Shown piece after piece: positions 36,925-44,333 of a stretch of DNA of 64,000 bases. Source of the stretch: Blautia sp. Lineage in GTDB: Bacteria > Bacillota > Clostridia > Lachnospirales > Lachnospiraceae. The notes beneath the pieces were generated by a model that saw only the letters and a program-made list of their open reading frames with translations, was not told the DNA's origin and searched no databases. The stretch lies in assembly GCA_021772055.1 (NCBI GenBank), contig JAETNR010000018.1, positions 1 to 64,000 on the forward strand. Reading direction: 5' to 3'. Each line of letters begins with the position of its first letter. Position 1 is the first letter of the stretch. The translations under genes were made by a program, and so were the position numbers.

Positions 36925-36935
36925 ATCTTTGCGAA
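36920..36935 (-). promoter_or_regulatory. ANTAR-type hexaloop hairpin, amt leader
   Basis: Minus strand: TTCGC-AAAGAT-GCGGA, a 5-bp stem (one U-G) closing on C-G, with A at loop position 1 and G at position 4. It shares five bases with the leader terminator. Confidence 0.6.
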
Positions 36936-36986
36936 CTGAATGGGTTACTATCCGCACTGTGCTGTGAACAGTACGTATATGTAAAA

Positions 36987-37070
36987 CAGGGGATACCCGT
37001 ATCGTGTGATTAATGGATGAGGAAATCGATAATGAATTATGAAGTGGATGTTCATAACTGATATCCCCTG
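36987..37070 (-). repeat. Inverted-repeat region between glnN and amt
   Basis: CAGGGGATA (36987-36995) is the reverse complement of TATCCCCTG (37062-37070). Inside lies a second stem, TTATGAA/TTCATAA near 37038-37058. Together they could fold into an 84-nt branched structure in the 260-bp gap. It may be part of the amt control region or the glnN 3' end; I found no clear promoter for amt. Confidence 0.45.
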
Positions 37071-37119
37071 ATTTTACCTTATAAAATTGTTTGATGGCTG
37101 CGTCGGCAGTCATGATCAT

Positions 37120-39219
37120 TTAGATCGAGAACAGAAGTCTGCCGTAGGTAGGATACGGAAGGACACTTTCAGGAAGCATTGCTTCTGCCTCGTCAGCAGA
37201 TTTCCGAAGGGTTTCCATATCCGTCAGCACGGTGGATTCGTATGCTTTTGCACTGGCGAGGATATCCTCACAGCTTTCCGCTTTGGCAGTATCTGCCTTT
37301 AAGGCGGTAAGTCCGGTAGCCATGGCTTCGGAAAGCCCGGTAAGTTTGGTCAGGACAGAAGTTTCCAGGGAAACGGAAATGTCCGGAACTACGGATTTTT
37401 TCAGGCTTGCGGTACGTGCAACCTGTTCCATGTAAGCTGTGATGCTGGGAAGAAGATCCTTCTGAATGATCTCCGCCATGGTATTGGACTCAATATGCAG
37501 GGTCTTTACATAGTTCTCAAGCTTGATCTCATAACGGGAATAAAGCTCGCCTTTTGTAAAGATGTTATGCTCTGTAAGCAGCGCTTCGTTCTTCGGACTG
37601 ATGAACATTTCGAGGGCTTCCGGGGTGGCTTTCAGATTGTAAAGTCCGCGCTTCTTTGCCTCTTCTATCCATTCTTCCGTGTATCCGTTTCCGTTGAAGA
37701 TGATGCGTTTATGGGCCGTGATGGTTTCTTTCAAAAGGTTATGAACCGCATGGTCCATTTCATCCGAAGGAACATCCTTCAGCTTATCGGCAAACTGGCG
37801 CAGAACCTCTGCAACAGCCGTGTTCAGGATGATGTTCGGATTGGCTACGGAAGAAGAGGAACCCAGCATACGGAATTCAAATTTATTTCCTGTAAATGCA
37901 AAGGGAGAAGTCCGGTTTCTGTCCGTATTGTCCTTTACAAAGTGAGGAAGGACCTTAGCTCCGATATCCATCTGGATGACGCCGTGACCTGCGAAGAATT
38001 CGTCCTTCTCAATGGATTGCAGAACTTCGGTCAGTTCATCTCCAAGGAAGATGGATACGATTGCAGGGGGTGCTTCATTTGCACCAAGCCTGTGGTCATT
38101 TCCTGCACTTGCAACAGAGATACGCAGAAGGTCTGCGTAATCATCCACAGCCTTGATGACGGCTACCAGAAATACCAGGAACTGGATGTTTTCTGCAGGA
38201 GTTTTGCCCGGATCCAGAAGGTTCACACCAGTATCGGTACTCATGGACCAGTTGTTGTGCTTGCCGCTTCCGTTGATGCCCTCAAATGGTTTTTCATGAA
38301 GGAGGCAGACCATTCCATGTTTGTCTGCTACTTTTTTCATGATTTCCATGGTGAGCTGATTATGGTCAACTGCAACATTGGTGGTATCAAAAACAGGTGC
38401 AAGCTCGTGCTGGGCAGGTGCAACCTCGTTATGTTTCGTTTTGGCCGGAATCCCCAGCTTCCAGAGCTCTTCATCCAGGTCATGCATATAAGCGGCAACT
38501 CTTGGATTCAGTGTTCCGAAATAGTGATCTTCCATTTCCTGGCCTTTGGGAGCAGGAGCACCGATCAGAGTGCGTCCGCAGAAAATCAGGTCTTTTCTCT
38601 GGTCATACAGTTCTTTGTCAACCAGGAAGTATTCCTGCTCCGGGCCTACTGTGGTAGTGATATGCCGTACCTCTGTGTTGCCCAGAATGCGGAGCAGTTT
38701 CAGTGCTTCCACATTTAATGCATCCATGGAGCGGAGAAGAGGTGTTTTCTTATCCAGAGCTTCACCGCTGTAGGAACAGAATGCGGTTGGAATATAAAGG
38801 GTACGATCTTTAATGAAGGCCGGGGAGGTAGGATCCCATGCGGTATATCCTCTTGCTTCGAAAGTAGCGCGAAGTCCTCCTGACGGGAAACTGGATGCAT
38901 CCGGTTCCCCTTTTATAAGCTCCTTGCCGGAGAAGTCCATGATCACCTGGCCGTCGTTGGTGGGGGAAATGAAGCTGTCATGCTTTTCCGCAGTGAAATT
39001 GGTCATCGGCTGGAACCAGTGGGTATAGTGGGTGGCACCGTTTTCGATTGCCCATTCTTTCATGGCGACTGCTACGGAATTGGCAACATCCAGTTCCAGG
39101 TGGGAGCCGTTTTGAATGGTTTTCTTCAGTGCTTTGTACATGTCTTTTGGTAATTTGGTACGCATGATCTTGTCGTTGAAAACAAGGCTGCCGTATAATT
39201 CAGGAATATTTTGTGACAT
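37120..39219 (-). CDS. glnN: Type III glutamine synthetase
   Basis: 699 residues, the length of the large GSIII enzymes of anaerobes. Recognisable segments include SSFPSGGLRATFEARGYTAW, TVGPEQEYFLVDKELY, NEVAPAQHELAPVFDTTNVA and GSGKHNNWSMSTD (metal and substrate residues). It converts glutamate, ammonia and ATP to glutamine as a dodecamer. It is a separate unit from the downstream amt gene (260-bp gap), but both leaders carry the same regulatory hairpin type. The start at 39219 follows AAAGGAGC. A second, GSI-type synthetase is encoded at 50510. Confidence 0.94.
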   Translation of the reverse strand: MSQNIPELYGSLVFNDKIMRTKLPKDMYKALKKTIQNGSHLELDVANSVAVAMKEWAIENGATHYTHWFQPMTNFTAEKHDSFISPTNDGQVIMDFSGKELIKGEPDASSFPSGGLRATFEARGYTAWDPTSPAFIKDRTLYIPTAFCSYSGEALDKKTPLLRSMDALNVEALKLLRILGNTEVRHITTTVGPEQEYFLVDKELYDQRKDLIFCGRTLIGAPAPKGQEMEDHYFGTLNPRVAAYMHDLDEELWKLGIPAKTKHNEVAPAQHELAPVFDTTNVAVDHNQLTMEIMKKVADKHGMVCLLHEKPFEGINGSGKHNNWSMSTDTGVNLLDPGKTPAENIQFLVFLVAVIKAVDDYADLLRISVASAGNDHRLGANEAPPAIVSIFLGDELTEVLQSIEKDEFFAGHGVIQMDIGAKVLPHFVKDNTDRNRTSPFAFTGNKFEFRMLGSSSSVANPNIILNTAVAEVLRQFADKLKDVPSDEMDHAVHNLLKETITAHKRIIFNGNGYTEEWIEEAKKRGLYNLKATPEALEMFISPKNEALLTEHNIFTKGELYSRYEIKLENYVKTLHIESNTMAEIIQKDLLPSITAYMEQVARTASLKKSVVPDISVSLETSVLTKLTGLSEAMATGLTALKADTAKAESCEDILASAKAYESTVLTDMETLRKSADEAEAMLPESVLPYPTYGRLLFSI

Positions 39220-39250
39220 ATGGGTATGCTCCTTTCTTTGCTAACAGAAA

Positions 39251-39281
39251 AAGGCGCCTTGGATATGCTCCAAAGCGCCTT
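39251..39281 (-). terminator. Leader terminator upstream of glnN
   Basis: On the minus strand, AAGGCGCTTTGGA pairs with TCCAAGGCGCCTT over a 5-nt loop (one mismatch), followed by TTTCTG. It lies about 30 nt before the start codon and shares its 5' arm with the hexaloop hairpin. Confidence 0.8.
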
Positions 39282-39286
39282 TGCTT
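39273..39286 (-). promoter_or_regulatory. ANTAR-type hexaloop hairpin, glnN leader
   Basis: Minus strand: AAGC-AAAGGC-GCTT. The loop is identical to those in the pyrG and aspS leaders. It overlaps the terminator's 5' arm over 39273-39281, so it could act as antiterminator. Confidence 0.65.
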
Positions 39287-39295
39287 ATGTGTGGT

Positions 39296-39323
39296 AGTAT
39301 ACACGAAAAATTGGAAATGTCAA
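39296..39323 (-). promoter_or_regulatory. Promoter of glnN
   Basis: Minus strand: TTGACA (39323-39318), 16-nt spacer, TATACT (39301-39296). Transcription should begin about 5 nt before the hexaloop hairpin. Confidence 0.8.
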
Positions 39324-39370
39324 TGGGGTTTTGGAAAAAAATTGTGGGAGGGGGACGCCGCCCCCCCCAT

Positions 39371-39602
39371 GCAGCCCGTCCGGGAGAAGGGGAAAGGGAG
39401 TGATGGGGCTGCGGTTTCGGAGCCGTAAGAAACAGTAAGTTTGCCGGGTTTCTGCTAAATGCGTTCCAAAAAATTGTGAACTCGCTTCGCTCAGACAGCA
39501 CAATTTTTTTGAACAACGCAGAAATCCGGCAAACGAACTGTTTCTAAGGCTCCTGCAAATGCAGCCCCATCACTCCCTTTCCCCTTCTCCCGGACGGGCT
39601 GC
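39371..39602. repeat. Large 232-nt inverted repeat with 42-bp perfect outer arms
   Basis: Bases 39371-39412 are the exact reverse complement of 39561-39602. Between them the pairing resumes repeatedly (GGAGCC/GGCTCC, AGAAACAGT/ACTGTTTCT, GTTTGCCGG/CCGGCAAAC, TTTCTGC/GCAGAAA, GTTC and an A-rich/T-rich arm) down to an apical CGCTTCGCTC. The whole piece could fold as one long hairpin or extrude as a cruciform. There is no supportable reading frame. Flanks are G/C-rich on the left and repetitive GGGAAGTGG on the right (39640-39650). It lies just upstream of the glnN promoter. Confidence 0.85.
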
Positions 39603-39796
39603 ACGGGGCTTCGGCTACGCCTGGTGAACTGGGAAGTGGGAAGTGGTGAAATGGGAAAGAAATAACAAAAAAAGAAATAATAAAAAATAGTATTTGATTT
39701 TGTGGTATTAAAAAGACTTGAACTATGAAAAGCCTTGAAAATACTGACTTCCTTGTTGATTAAGACACTCAAAACAGCAATGATTTTTACCGCTTT

Positions 39797-39813
39797 GGTG
39801 CTCAAATGGTGCC
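39797..39813 (+). repeat. Direct repeat, copy 1
   Basis: GGTGCTCAAATGGTGCC; 16 of 17 bases match the copy at 40814-40830. It could be a relic attachment site bounding the segment that carries the small gene at 40111. Confidence 0.5.
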
Positions 39814-39873
39814 TGGATTTCCTATGGTGATATAAAACGACACGGGCAGATATAAGAAAACCATACTATGCGA

Positions 39874-39900
39874 GGGCGAAAGCACTCGATGCTTTCGCCC
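39874..39900. repeat. Perfect 11-bp stem-loop in the accessory patch
   Basis: GGGCGAAAGCA-CTCGA-TGCTTTCGCCC. It lies in a non-coding stretch (39800-40070) with no open frame I can support. A second short stem GGCGGGCGAAGCCCG lies near 39940-39956. Such structures are common near the ends of integrative elements. Confidence 0.45.
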
Positions 39901-40110
39901 CCTTGGCTACCATGTAAGCAGGGGCAGACGCACTTGTCAATGGCGGGCGAAGCCCGTTTATCTCGACCGTTGATGAGGGCGGCTGGCTTTGCCACTTGTA
40001 CAAATGCAGGAAAATGGTAGAAAAATTAATATGTGTGTGTTAAACTACAGACATTATAAAACCAGAATTTATTGAGCAGATTATTTATATTAACGTTGGA
40101 GGTTATTAAT

Positions 40111-40446
40111 ATGCAAAAATGGTGTACTGAAGATTGGCAATTTGAATTAACAGCAATAGAGGGAAAAGCAGGACATTGTCGGCTTGGATTGGAAAAAGGA
40201 GATAAATTTATCTTTTCATATGAATGTCCTGCTGGAATGTGTCCCAAAACAATGATACAAGTATACACATGGTGTGAAGTTATCCGATGTGGTGGTGATT
40301 TTACATATAGAGGCGAAAAAGAAAAATATGAAATGAATATACCATGCGCTGATGGATGTATACAATTTCATCTTAAAGCGACTCCTATTAACCGAGATAA
40401 AAATGGAAAACCACTGCCAAATGGTCCCAGACCAAAAGATGAGTAA
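40111..40446 (+). CDS. TIGR04076-like small cysteine-containing protein
   Basis: 111 residues from the ATG at 40111 after GGAGG. The order of features (GHCRLGLEKGDKFIF, YECPAGMCPKTM, a GG-containing turn, then IPCADGCIQFHLKATP) fits what I recall of the uncharacterised TIGR04076 family, which has conserved Cys and Gly positions. Five or six cysteines could bind metal; no signal peptide. Its base composition is more A-rich than its neighbours, and it sits alone between two direct repeats, suggesting acquisition. Function unknown. Confidence 0.65.
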   Translation: MQKWCTEDWQFELTAIEGKAGHCRLGLEKGDKFIFSYECPAGMCPKTMIQVYTWCEVIRCGGDFTYRGEKEKYEMNIPCADGCIQFHLKATPINRDKNGKPLPNGPRPKDE

Positions 40447-40980
40447 CTTCCAATTATGAATATAATCCTTATCTAGATAAAATCCAATATACACAAGGGG
40501 TTGGGATTTTCCCAAAAAGCAAAAATATCTCTGCTTGTCACAGACGGGAAAGAGTGATTTTTACAGAAAGGGTACCCCTTTCCTATGCTTGCTACGGAAC
40601 TTTTTACAAAGGAACGGAAAGGATAATCTAAACAGATAGCTACTTACTTTGAAATATTACGCAGTTAAAGGGCATTTTTAAGGGAAAAGATAAAAACCTT
40701 ACCCTATTAGTTTTAGTGCCTGTAATGCCTTTTGGCAAGGATTATTGAGCCTCTAATGCGTACCTTTGTGCGTAATAACACTGCTCTATGCTTGTGTGTA
40801 TCGTTTTATTCGTGGTGCTAAAATGGTGCCCAACTTTACAAAATCAACTTATACGGCGATATGAGAGGATACAAGCAAGAACGGGAAAATCATTGAAAAT
40901 ACAGAATTTTTCCTTACTTCTATAAACACTTGTAAGAAGTTATAAGACGATTTTCGTCTATATAATCAATAAAAAATAAG
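40447..40980. other. Non-coding accessory stretch
   Basis: I see no convincing gene here. The A/T-rich sequence looks like debris from an integrated element. It includes the second direct-repeat copy at 40814-40830, after which normal operon DNA resumes with the purF promoter. Confidence 0.4.
40814..40830 (+). repeat. Direct repeat, copy 2
   Basis: GGTGCTAAAATGGTGCC; one mismatch to 39797-39813. A GATATGAGAGG-type sequence follows within about 30 nt, comparable with GATATAAAACG after copy 1. Confidence 0.5.
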
Positions 40981-40982
40981 GG

Positions 40983-41010
40983 TTGACAAATTTTTGGGGG
41001 GAATTATAAT
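40983..41010 (+). promoter_or_regulatory. Promoter of purF
   Basis: TTGACA (40983-40988), 16-nt spacer containing a run of six G, TATAAT (41005-41010). No guanine riboswitch or hexaloop hairpin is evident in the 70-nt leader. Confidence 0.8.
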
Positions 41011-41080
41011 GCAAAAAGTGTAATGACGTTTAAAGAGTGTTAAATGGGACTTGAAAAATATCAGGATGGAGGTTGGTTTG

Positions 41081-42463
41081 ATGGCCGGGATTAAGGAAGA
41101 GTGCGGGGTTTTTGGGATTTATGATCTGTATGGGGGGAATGTGGTTCCTTCGATTTATTACGGGCTGACTTCTTTGCAGCATAGGGGGCAGGAGTCTTGC
41201 GGACTGGCGGTTTCCAGAACGGATGGGGCGATCGGGAATGTGCAGTTTCATAAAGATCTGGGGCTTGTGAGTGAGGTTTTGCGGGAGGATACGCTGAATC
41301 GGATGGAAGGGGATATTGGCGTGGGGCATGTGCGGTATTCTACTACGGGGGCTTCAGTGGCGGAGAATGCGCAGCCTTTGGTTTTAACTTATGTGAAGGG
41401 GACGCTTGCACTTGCACATAATGGGAATCTGGTGAATACGGAGGAACTGAAATGGGAGCTGATTCAGACAGGAGCGATTTTTCATACCACGACGGATTCG
41501 GAGGTGATCGCGTTTCATATTGCACGGGAGCGGGTGCATTCCAGGACAGTGGAAGAGGCGGTGCAGAAAACAGCAGAGAAGATCAGAGGGGCCTATGCGC
41601 TGGTTGTGATGAGTCCGCGTAAGCTGATCGGGGTTCGCGATCCTTATGGATTGAAGCCTTTGTGTATTGGAAAAAGGGAAAATACCTATGTGCTGGCTTC
41701 TGAGAGCTGCGCCCTTACCTCTGTGGGGGCGGAATTTGTGAGGGATGTGGAGCCGGGAGAGATTGTTGCCATTACCAGGAACGGGATTTGTTCGGATAAG
41801 AGTATGGCAGTAAAAAAGCATGCACATTGTGTATTTGAATATATTTATTTTGCAAGGCTGGACAGCACCATGGATGGTGTCAGGATTTATGATGCCCGCA
41901 TCCGCGGAGGAAAATCCCTGGCAAAATCTTATCCTGTGGATGCGGATCTTGTAACAGGGGTTCCGGAATCCGGAATTCCCGCGGCTAAGGGGTATTCGGA
42001 GGAGTCGGGGATTCCCTTTGGGTTTGCGTTTTATAAAAACAGTTATATTGGCAGAACTTTTATTAAACCCACCCAGAAGGAGAGGGAATCCAGCGTGCAT
42101 CTGAAATTAAGCGTTCTGGAATCTGCTGTCAGGGGAAAACGGATCGTTTTAGTGGATGATTCCATTGTCAGAGGAACTACGATCAAAAATCTGATCCGTA
42201 TGCTGAAGGAAGCCGGAGCACTGGAAGTCCATGTACGGATCTCCTCACCGCCGTTTTTGTATCCCTGTTATTTTGGAACGGATGTTCCGTCCAACAATGA
42301 GCTGATCGCAAGTACAAACAGTACGGAAGAAATCTGCGGTCTTATCGGAGCGGACTCCCTGGGATACATGAAGATTGATTATCTGGAAGGAATGGCAGGC
42401 GGCCTGCCCCTGTGCAAAGCTTGCTTTACAGGAGATTATCCGATGGAGATTCCGGGAAAATGA
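41081..42463 (+). CDS. purF: Amidophosphoribosyltransferase
   Basis: 460 residues from the ATG at 41081, 9 nt after GGAGG. The short propeptide MAGIKEE should be cleaved to expose Cys8 in ECGVFGIYD, the glutaminase nucleophile. The PRPP-binding loop is IVLVDDSIVRGTT. It transfers glutamine amide nitrogen to PRPP in the first step of purine synthesis. Other purine genes are absent, so its location among glutamine genes is notable. It is followed by a separate promoter for pyrG. Confidence 0.95.
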   Translation: MAGIKEECGVFGIYDLYGGNVVPSIYYGLTSLQHRGQESCGLAVSRTDGAIGNVQFHKDLGLVSEVLREDTLNRMEGDIGVGHVRYSTTGASVAENAQPLVLTYVKGTLALAHNGNLVNTEELKWELIQTGAIFHTTTDSEVIAFHIARERVHSRTVEEAVQKTAEKIRGAYALVVMSPRKLIGVRDPYGLKPLCIGKRENTYVLASESCALTSVGAEFVRDVEPGEIVAITRNGICSDKSMAVKKHAHCVFEYIYFARLDSTMDGVRIYDARIRGGKSLAKSYPVDADLVTGVPESGIPAAKGYSEESGIPFGFAFYKNSYIGRTFIKPTQKERESSVHLKLSVLESAVRGKRIVLVDDSIVRGTTIKNLIRMLKEAGALEVHVRISSPPFLYPCYFGTDVPSNNELIASTNSTEEICGLIGADSLGYMKIDYLEGMAGGLPLCKACFTGDYPMEIPGK

Positions 42464-42473
42464 AAATAAGATA

Positions 42474-42502
42474 TTTACAAACGAAAAAAAATAGGTTATA
42501 GT
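42474..42502 (+). promoter_or_regulatory. Promoter of the pyrG-gltB-gltD operon
   Basis: TTTACA (42474-42479), 17-nt spacer, TATAGT (42497-42502), starting 11 nt after the purF stop. Confidence 0.7.
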
Positions 42503-42534
42503 AATGCACATATTTAAAAAACAGTAGAACAGAC

Positions 42535-42550
42535 CTGACAAAGGCGTCAG
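42535..42550 (+). promoter_or_regulatory. ANTAR-type hexaloop hairpin, pyrG leader
   Basis: CTGAC-AAAGGC-GTCAG, a perfect 5-bp stem. Its loop and 3' arm lie within the 5' arm of the terminator at 42540-42599. Confidence 0.65.
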
Positions 42551-42599
42551 AAACAGAATGGGATGATGCAGCCCCTTTTCTGTTTCCGGCGTCTTTTTT
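42540..42599 (+). terminator. Leader terminator upstream of pyrG
   Basis: A 17-nt arm (42540-42556) pairs with 42580-42596 with one mismatch and two G-U pairs, ending in a run of T. It lies 30 nt before the pyrG start, so it must be overcome for expression. Confidence 0.85.
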
Positions 42600-42629
42600 A
42601 TTTCACGGTGATAGAGGAGGAAATCACAG

Positions 42630-44288
42630 ATGGCAGTAAAATATGTGTTTGTCACAGGCGGAGTGGTATCCGGACTTGGAAAGGGCATTACTGCAGCATC
42701 CCTTGGAAGACTGCTGAAGGCCAGAGGATATCAGGTAACTATGCAGAAGTTCGACCCGTATATTAATATCGACCCCGGGACCATGAATCCCATTCAGCAT
42801 GGGGAAGTATTTGTGACAGATGACGGAACAGAGACAGACCTGGACCTTGGACATTATGAGCGGTTCATTAATGAATCCCTGGATAAAAATTCCAATGTGA
42901 CTACAGGAAAGATTTACTGGTCTGTTCTCCAGAAGGAGCGCAGGGGAGATTTCGGCGGAGGGACAGTGCAGGTGATCCCCCATATCACCAATGAGATCAA
43001 AAGCAGATTTTACAGAGGAAAAAACCCGGAAGAAGAAAGAATCGCAATCATCGAAGTGGGAGGAACCGTAGGAGATATTGAAAGCCAGCCCTTTCTGGAA
43101 TCCATCCGGCAGTTTCAGCATGAGGTGGGGCGGGAGAATGCGGTACTGATTCATGTAACGCTGATTCCTTACCTGAAAGCATCCGGAGAGATGAAAACGA
43201 AGCCCACCCAGGCCAGTGTGAAGGAACTGCAGGGAATGGGCATCCAGCCGGATATTCTGGTGTGCAGAAGCGAGTATCCCCTCACAGAAGAGATCAAAGA
43301 AAAAATTGCCCTGTTCTGTAATGTTCCGGTGAGTCATGTATTACAGAACCTGGACGTAGAATATTTGTATGAGGCTCCTCTGGCTATGGAGAAAGAAAAG
43401 CTGGCGGATGTTGTCCTTAAGAGCCTTCATCTGGAAAACAGGGAGCCGGATCTGAGAGCCTGGGAAGCCATGGTCAGCAGCCTGAGACATCCAAAGGGAA
43501 CGGTAAAAATTGCGATGGTTGGAAAATATACCCAGCTCCATGATGCGTATTTAAGCGTTGTGGAAGCGCTGAAGCATGGAGGAATCGCATGCAGGGTAAA
43601 ACCGGAAATCCTATGGGTGGACTCGGAGGAACTGAATGGAAAGAATCTGGACCGGAGCCTTCATGATGCGGATGGAATCCTGGTTCCGGGCGGATTCGGA
43701 AACAGAGGCACGGAAGGGATGATCCTTGCAGCCTGGTATGCAAGAACCCACAGGATCCCTTATCTTGGCATTTGCCTTGGAATGCAGATGGCAATCGTGG
43801 AGTATGCCCGCCATGTTCTGGGATATGAGAATGCTAACAGCATCGAGCTGGATCGGGAGACACCGTATCCGGTCATTGCCCTGATGCCGGATCAGGAAAG
43901 CGTGGAGAATCTGGGAGGAACGCTGCGGCTTGGCAGTTACCCCTGCGTTCTTGCAGAGGACACGGTATCCATTGGACTTTTTGGCAAAAAAGAAATTGAG
44001 GAACGGCACAGACATCGTTATGAAGTAAATAATGCTTACAGGGCAGAGCTGGCGGAAAAGGGCATGATCATTGCCGGAACCTCCCCGGATGGCCGTATCG
44101 TAGAAATGATCGAGATAAAAAAACATCCGTTTTTTGTGGGAACCCAGGGGCATCCGGAATTTAAATCCCGACCGGACCAGGCACATCCTTTATTTGAGGG
44201 ATTTGTGCGTGCCGCATTAAATGATGCAAATACAAAAATCAGTCATGATTCAGCCGGTTCTGCAGGAAAATCTGCAGAGCTTCCGTGA
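42630..44288 (+). CDS. pyrG: CTP synthase
   Basis: 552 residues after GAGGAGG. The synthetase domain opens [20 protein letters not shown] and has [20 protein letters not shown]. The glutaminase domain (about 290-540) has its Cys nucleophile in [21 protein letters not shown] and the His/Glu pair in [12 protein letters not shown]. It aminates UTP using glutamine. It leads an operon with glutamate synthase, 45 nt ahead of gltB with no terminator between. The unusual pairing implies control by nitrogen or glutamine status. Confidence 0.97.
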   Translation: MAVKYVFVTGGVVSGLGKGITAASLGRLLKARGYQVTMQKFDPYINIDPGTMNPIQHGEVFVTDDGTETDLDLGHYERFINESLDKNSNVTTGKIYWSVLQKERRGDFGGGTVQVIPHITNEIKSRFYRGKNPEEERIAIIEVGGTVGDIESQPFLESIRQFQHEVGRENAVLIHVTLIPYLKASGEMKTKPTQASVKELQGMGIQPDILVCRSEYPLTEEIKEKIALFCNVPVSHVLQNLDVEYLYEAPLAMEKEKLADVVLKSLHLENREPDLRAWEAMVSSLRHPKGTVKIAMVGKYTQLHDAYLSVVEALKHGGIACRVKPEILWVDSEELNGKNLDRSLHDADGILVPGGFGNRGTEGMILAAWYARTHRIPYLGICLGMQMAIVEYARHVLGYENANSIELDRETPYPVIALMPDQESVENLGGTLRLGSYPCVLAEDTVSIGLFGKKEIEERHRHRYEVNNAYRAELAEKGMIIAGTSPDGRIVEMIEIKKHPFFVGTQGHPEFKSRPDQAHPLFEGFVRAALNDANTKISHDSAGSAGKSAELP

Positions 44289-44333
44289 TTCAGGACTGTT
44301 CCTATAGAATAACAGAGAGAAAGGATGAGGAGT

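Noticed and set aside
37495-38718. 407-codon plus-strand frame inside glnN
   Set aside because: It lies wholly opposite the well-conserved glnN frame, with no ribosome site and no recognisable domain.
41032-41037. AAAGAG in the purF leader as a sixth hexaloop
   Set aside because: The flanking bases do not pair, and no terminator overlaps it. purF appears outside the switch family.
39241-41050. CRISPR array or tandem repeat locus
   Set aside because: The repeats are one inverted pair and one direct pair, without regular spacing or spacers.
41011-41080. Purine riboswitch before purF
   Set aside because: Too short, and none of the conserved loop sequences or terminators are present.
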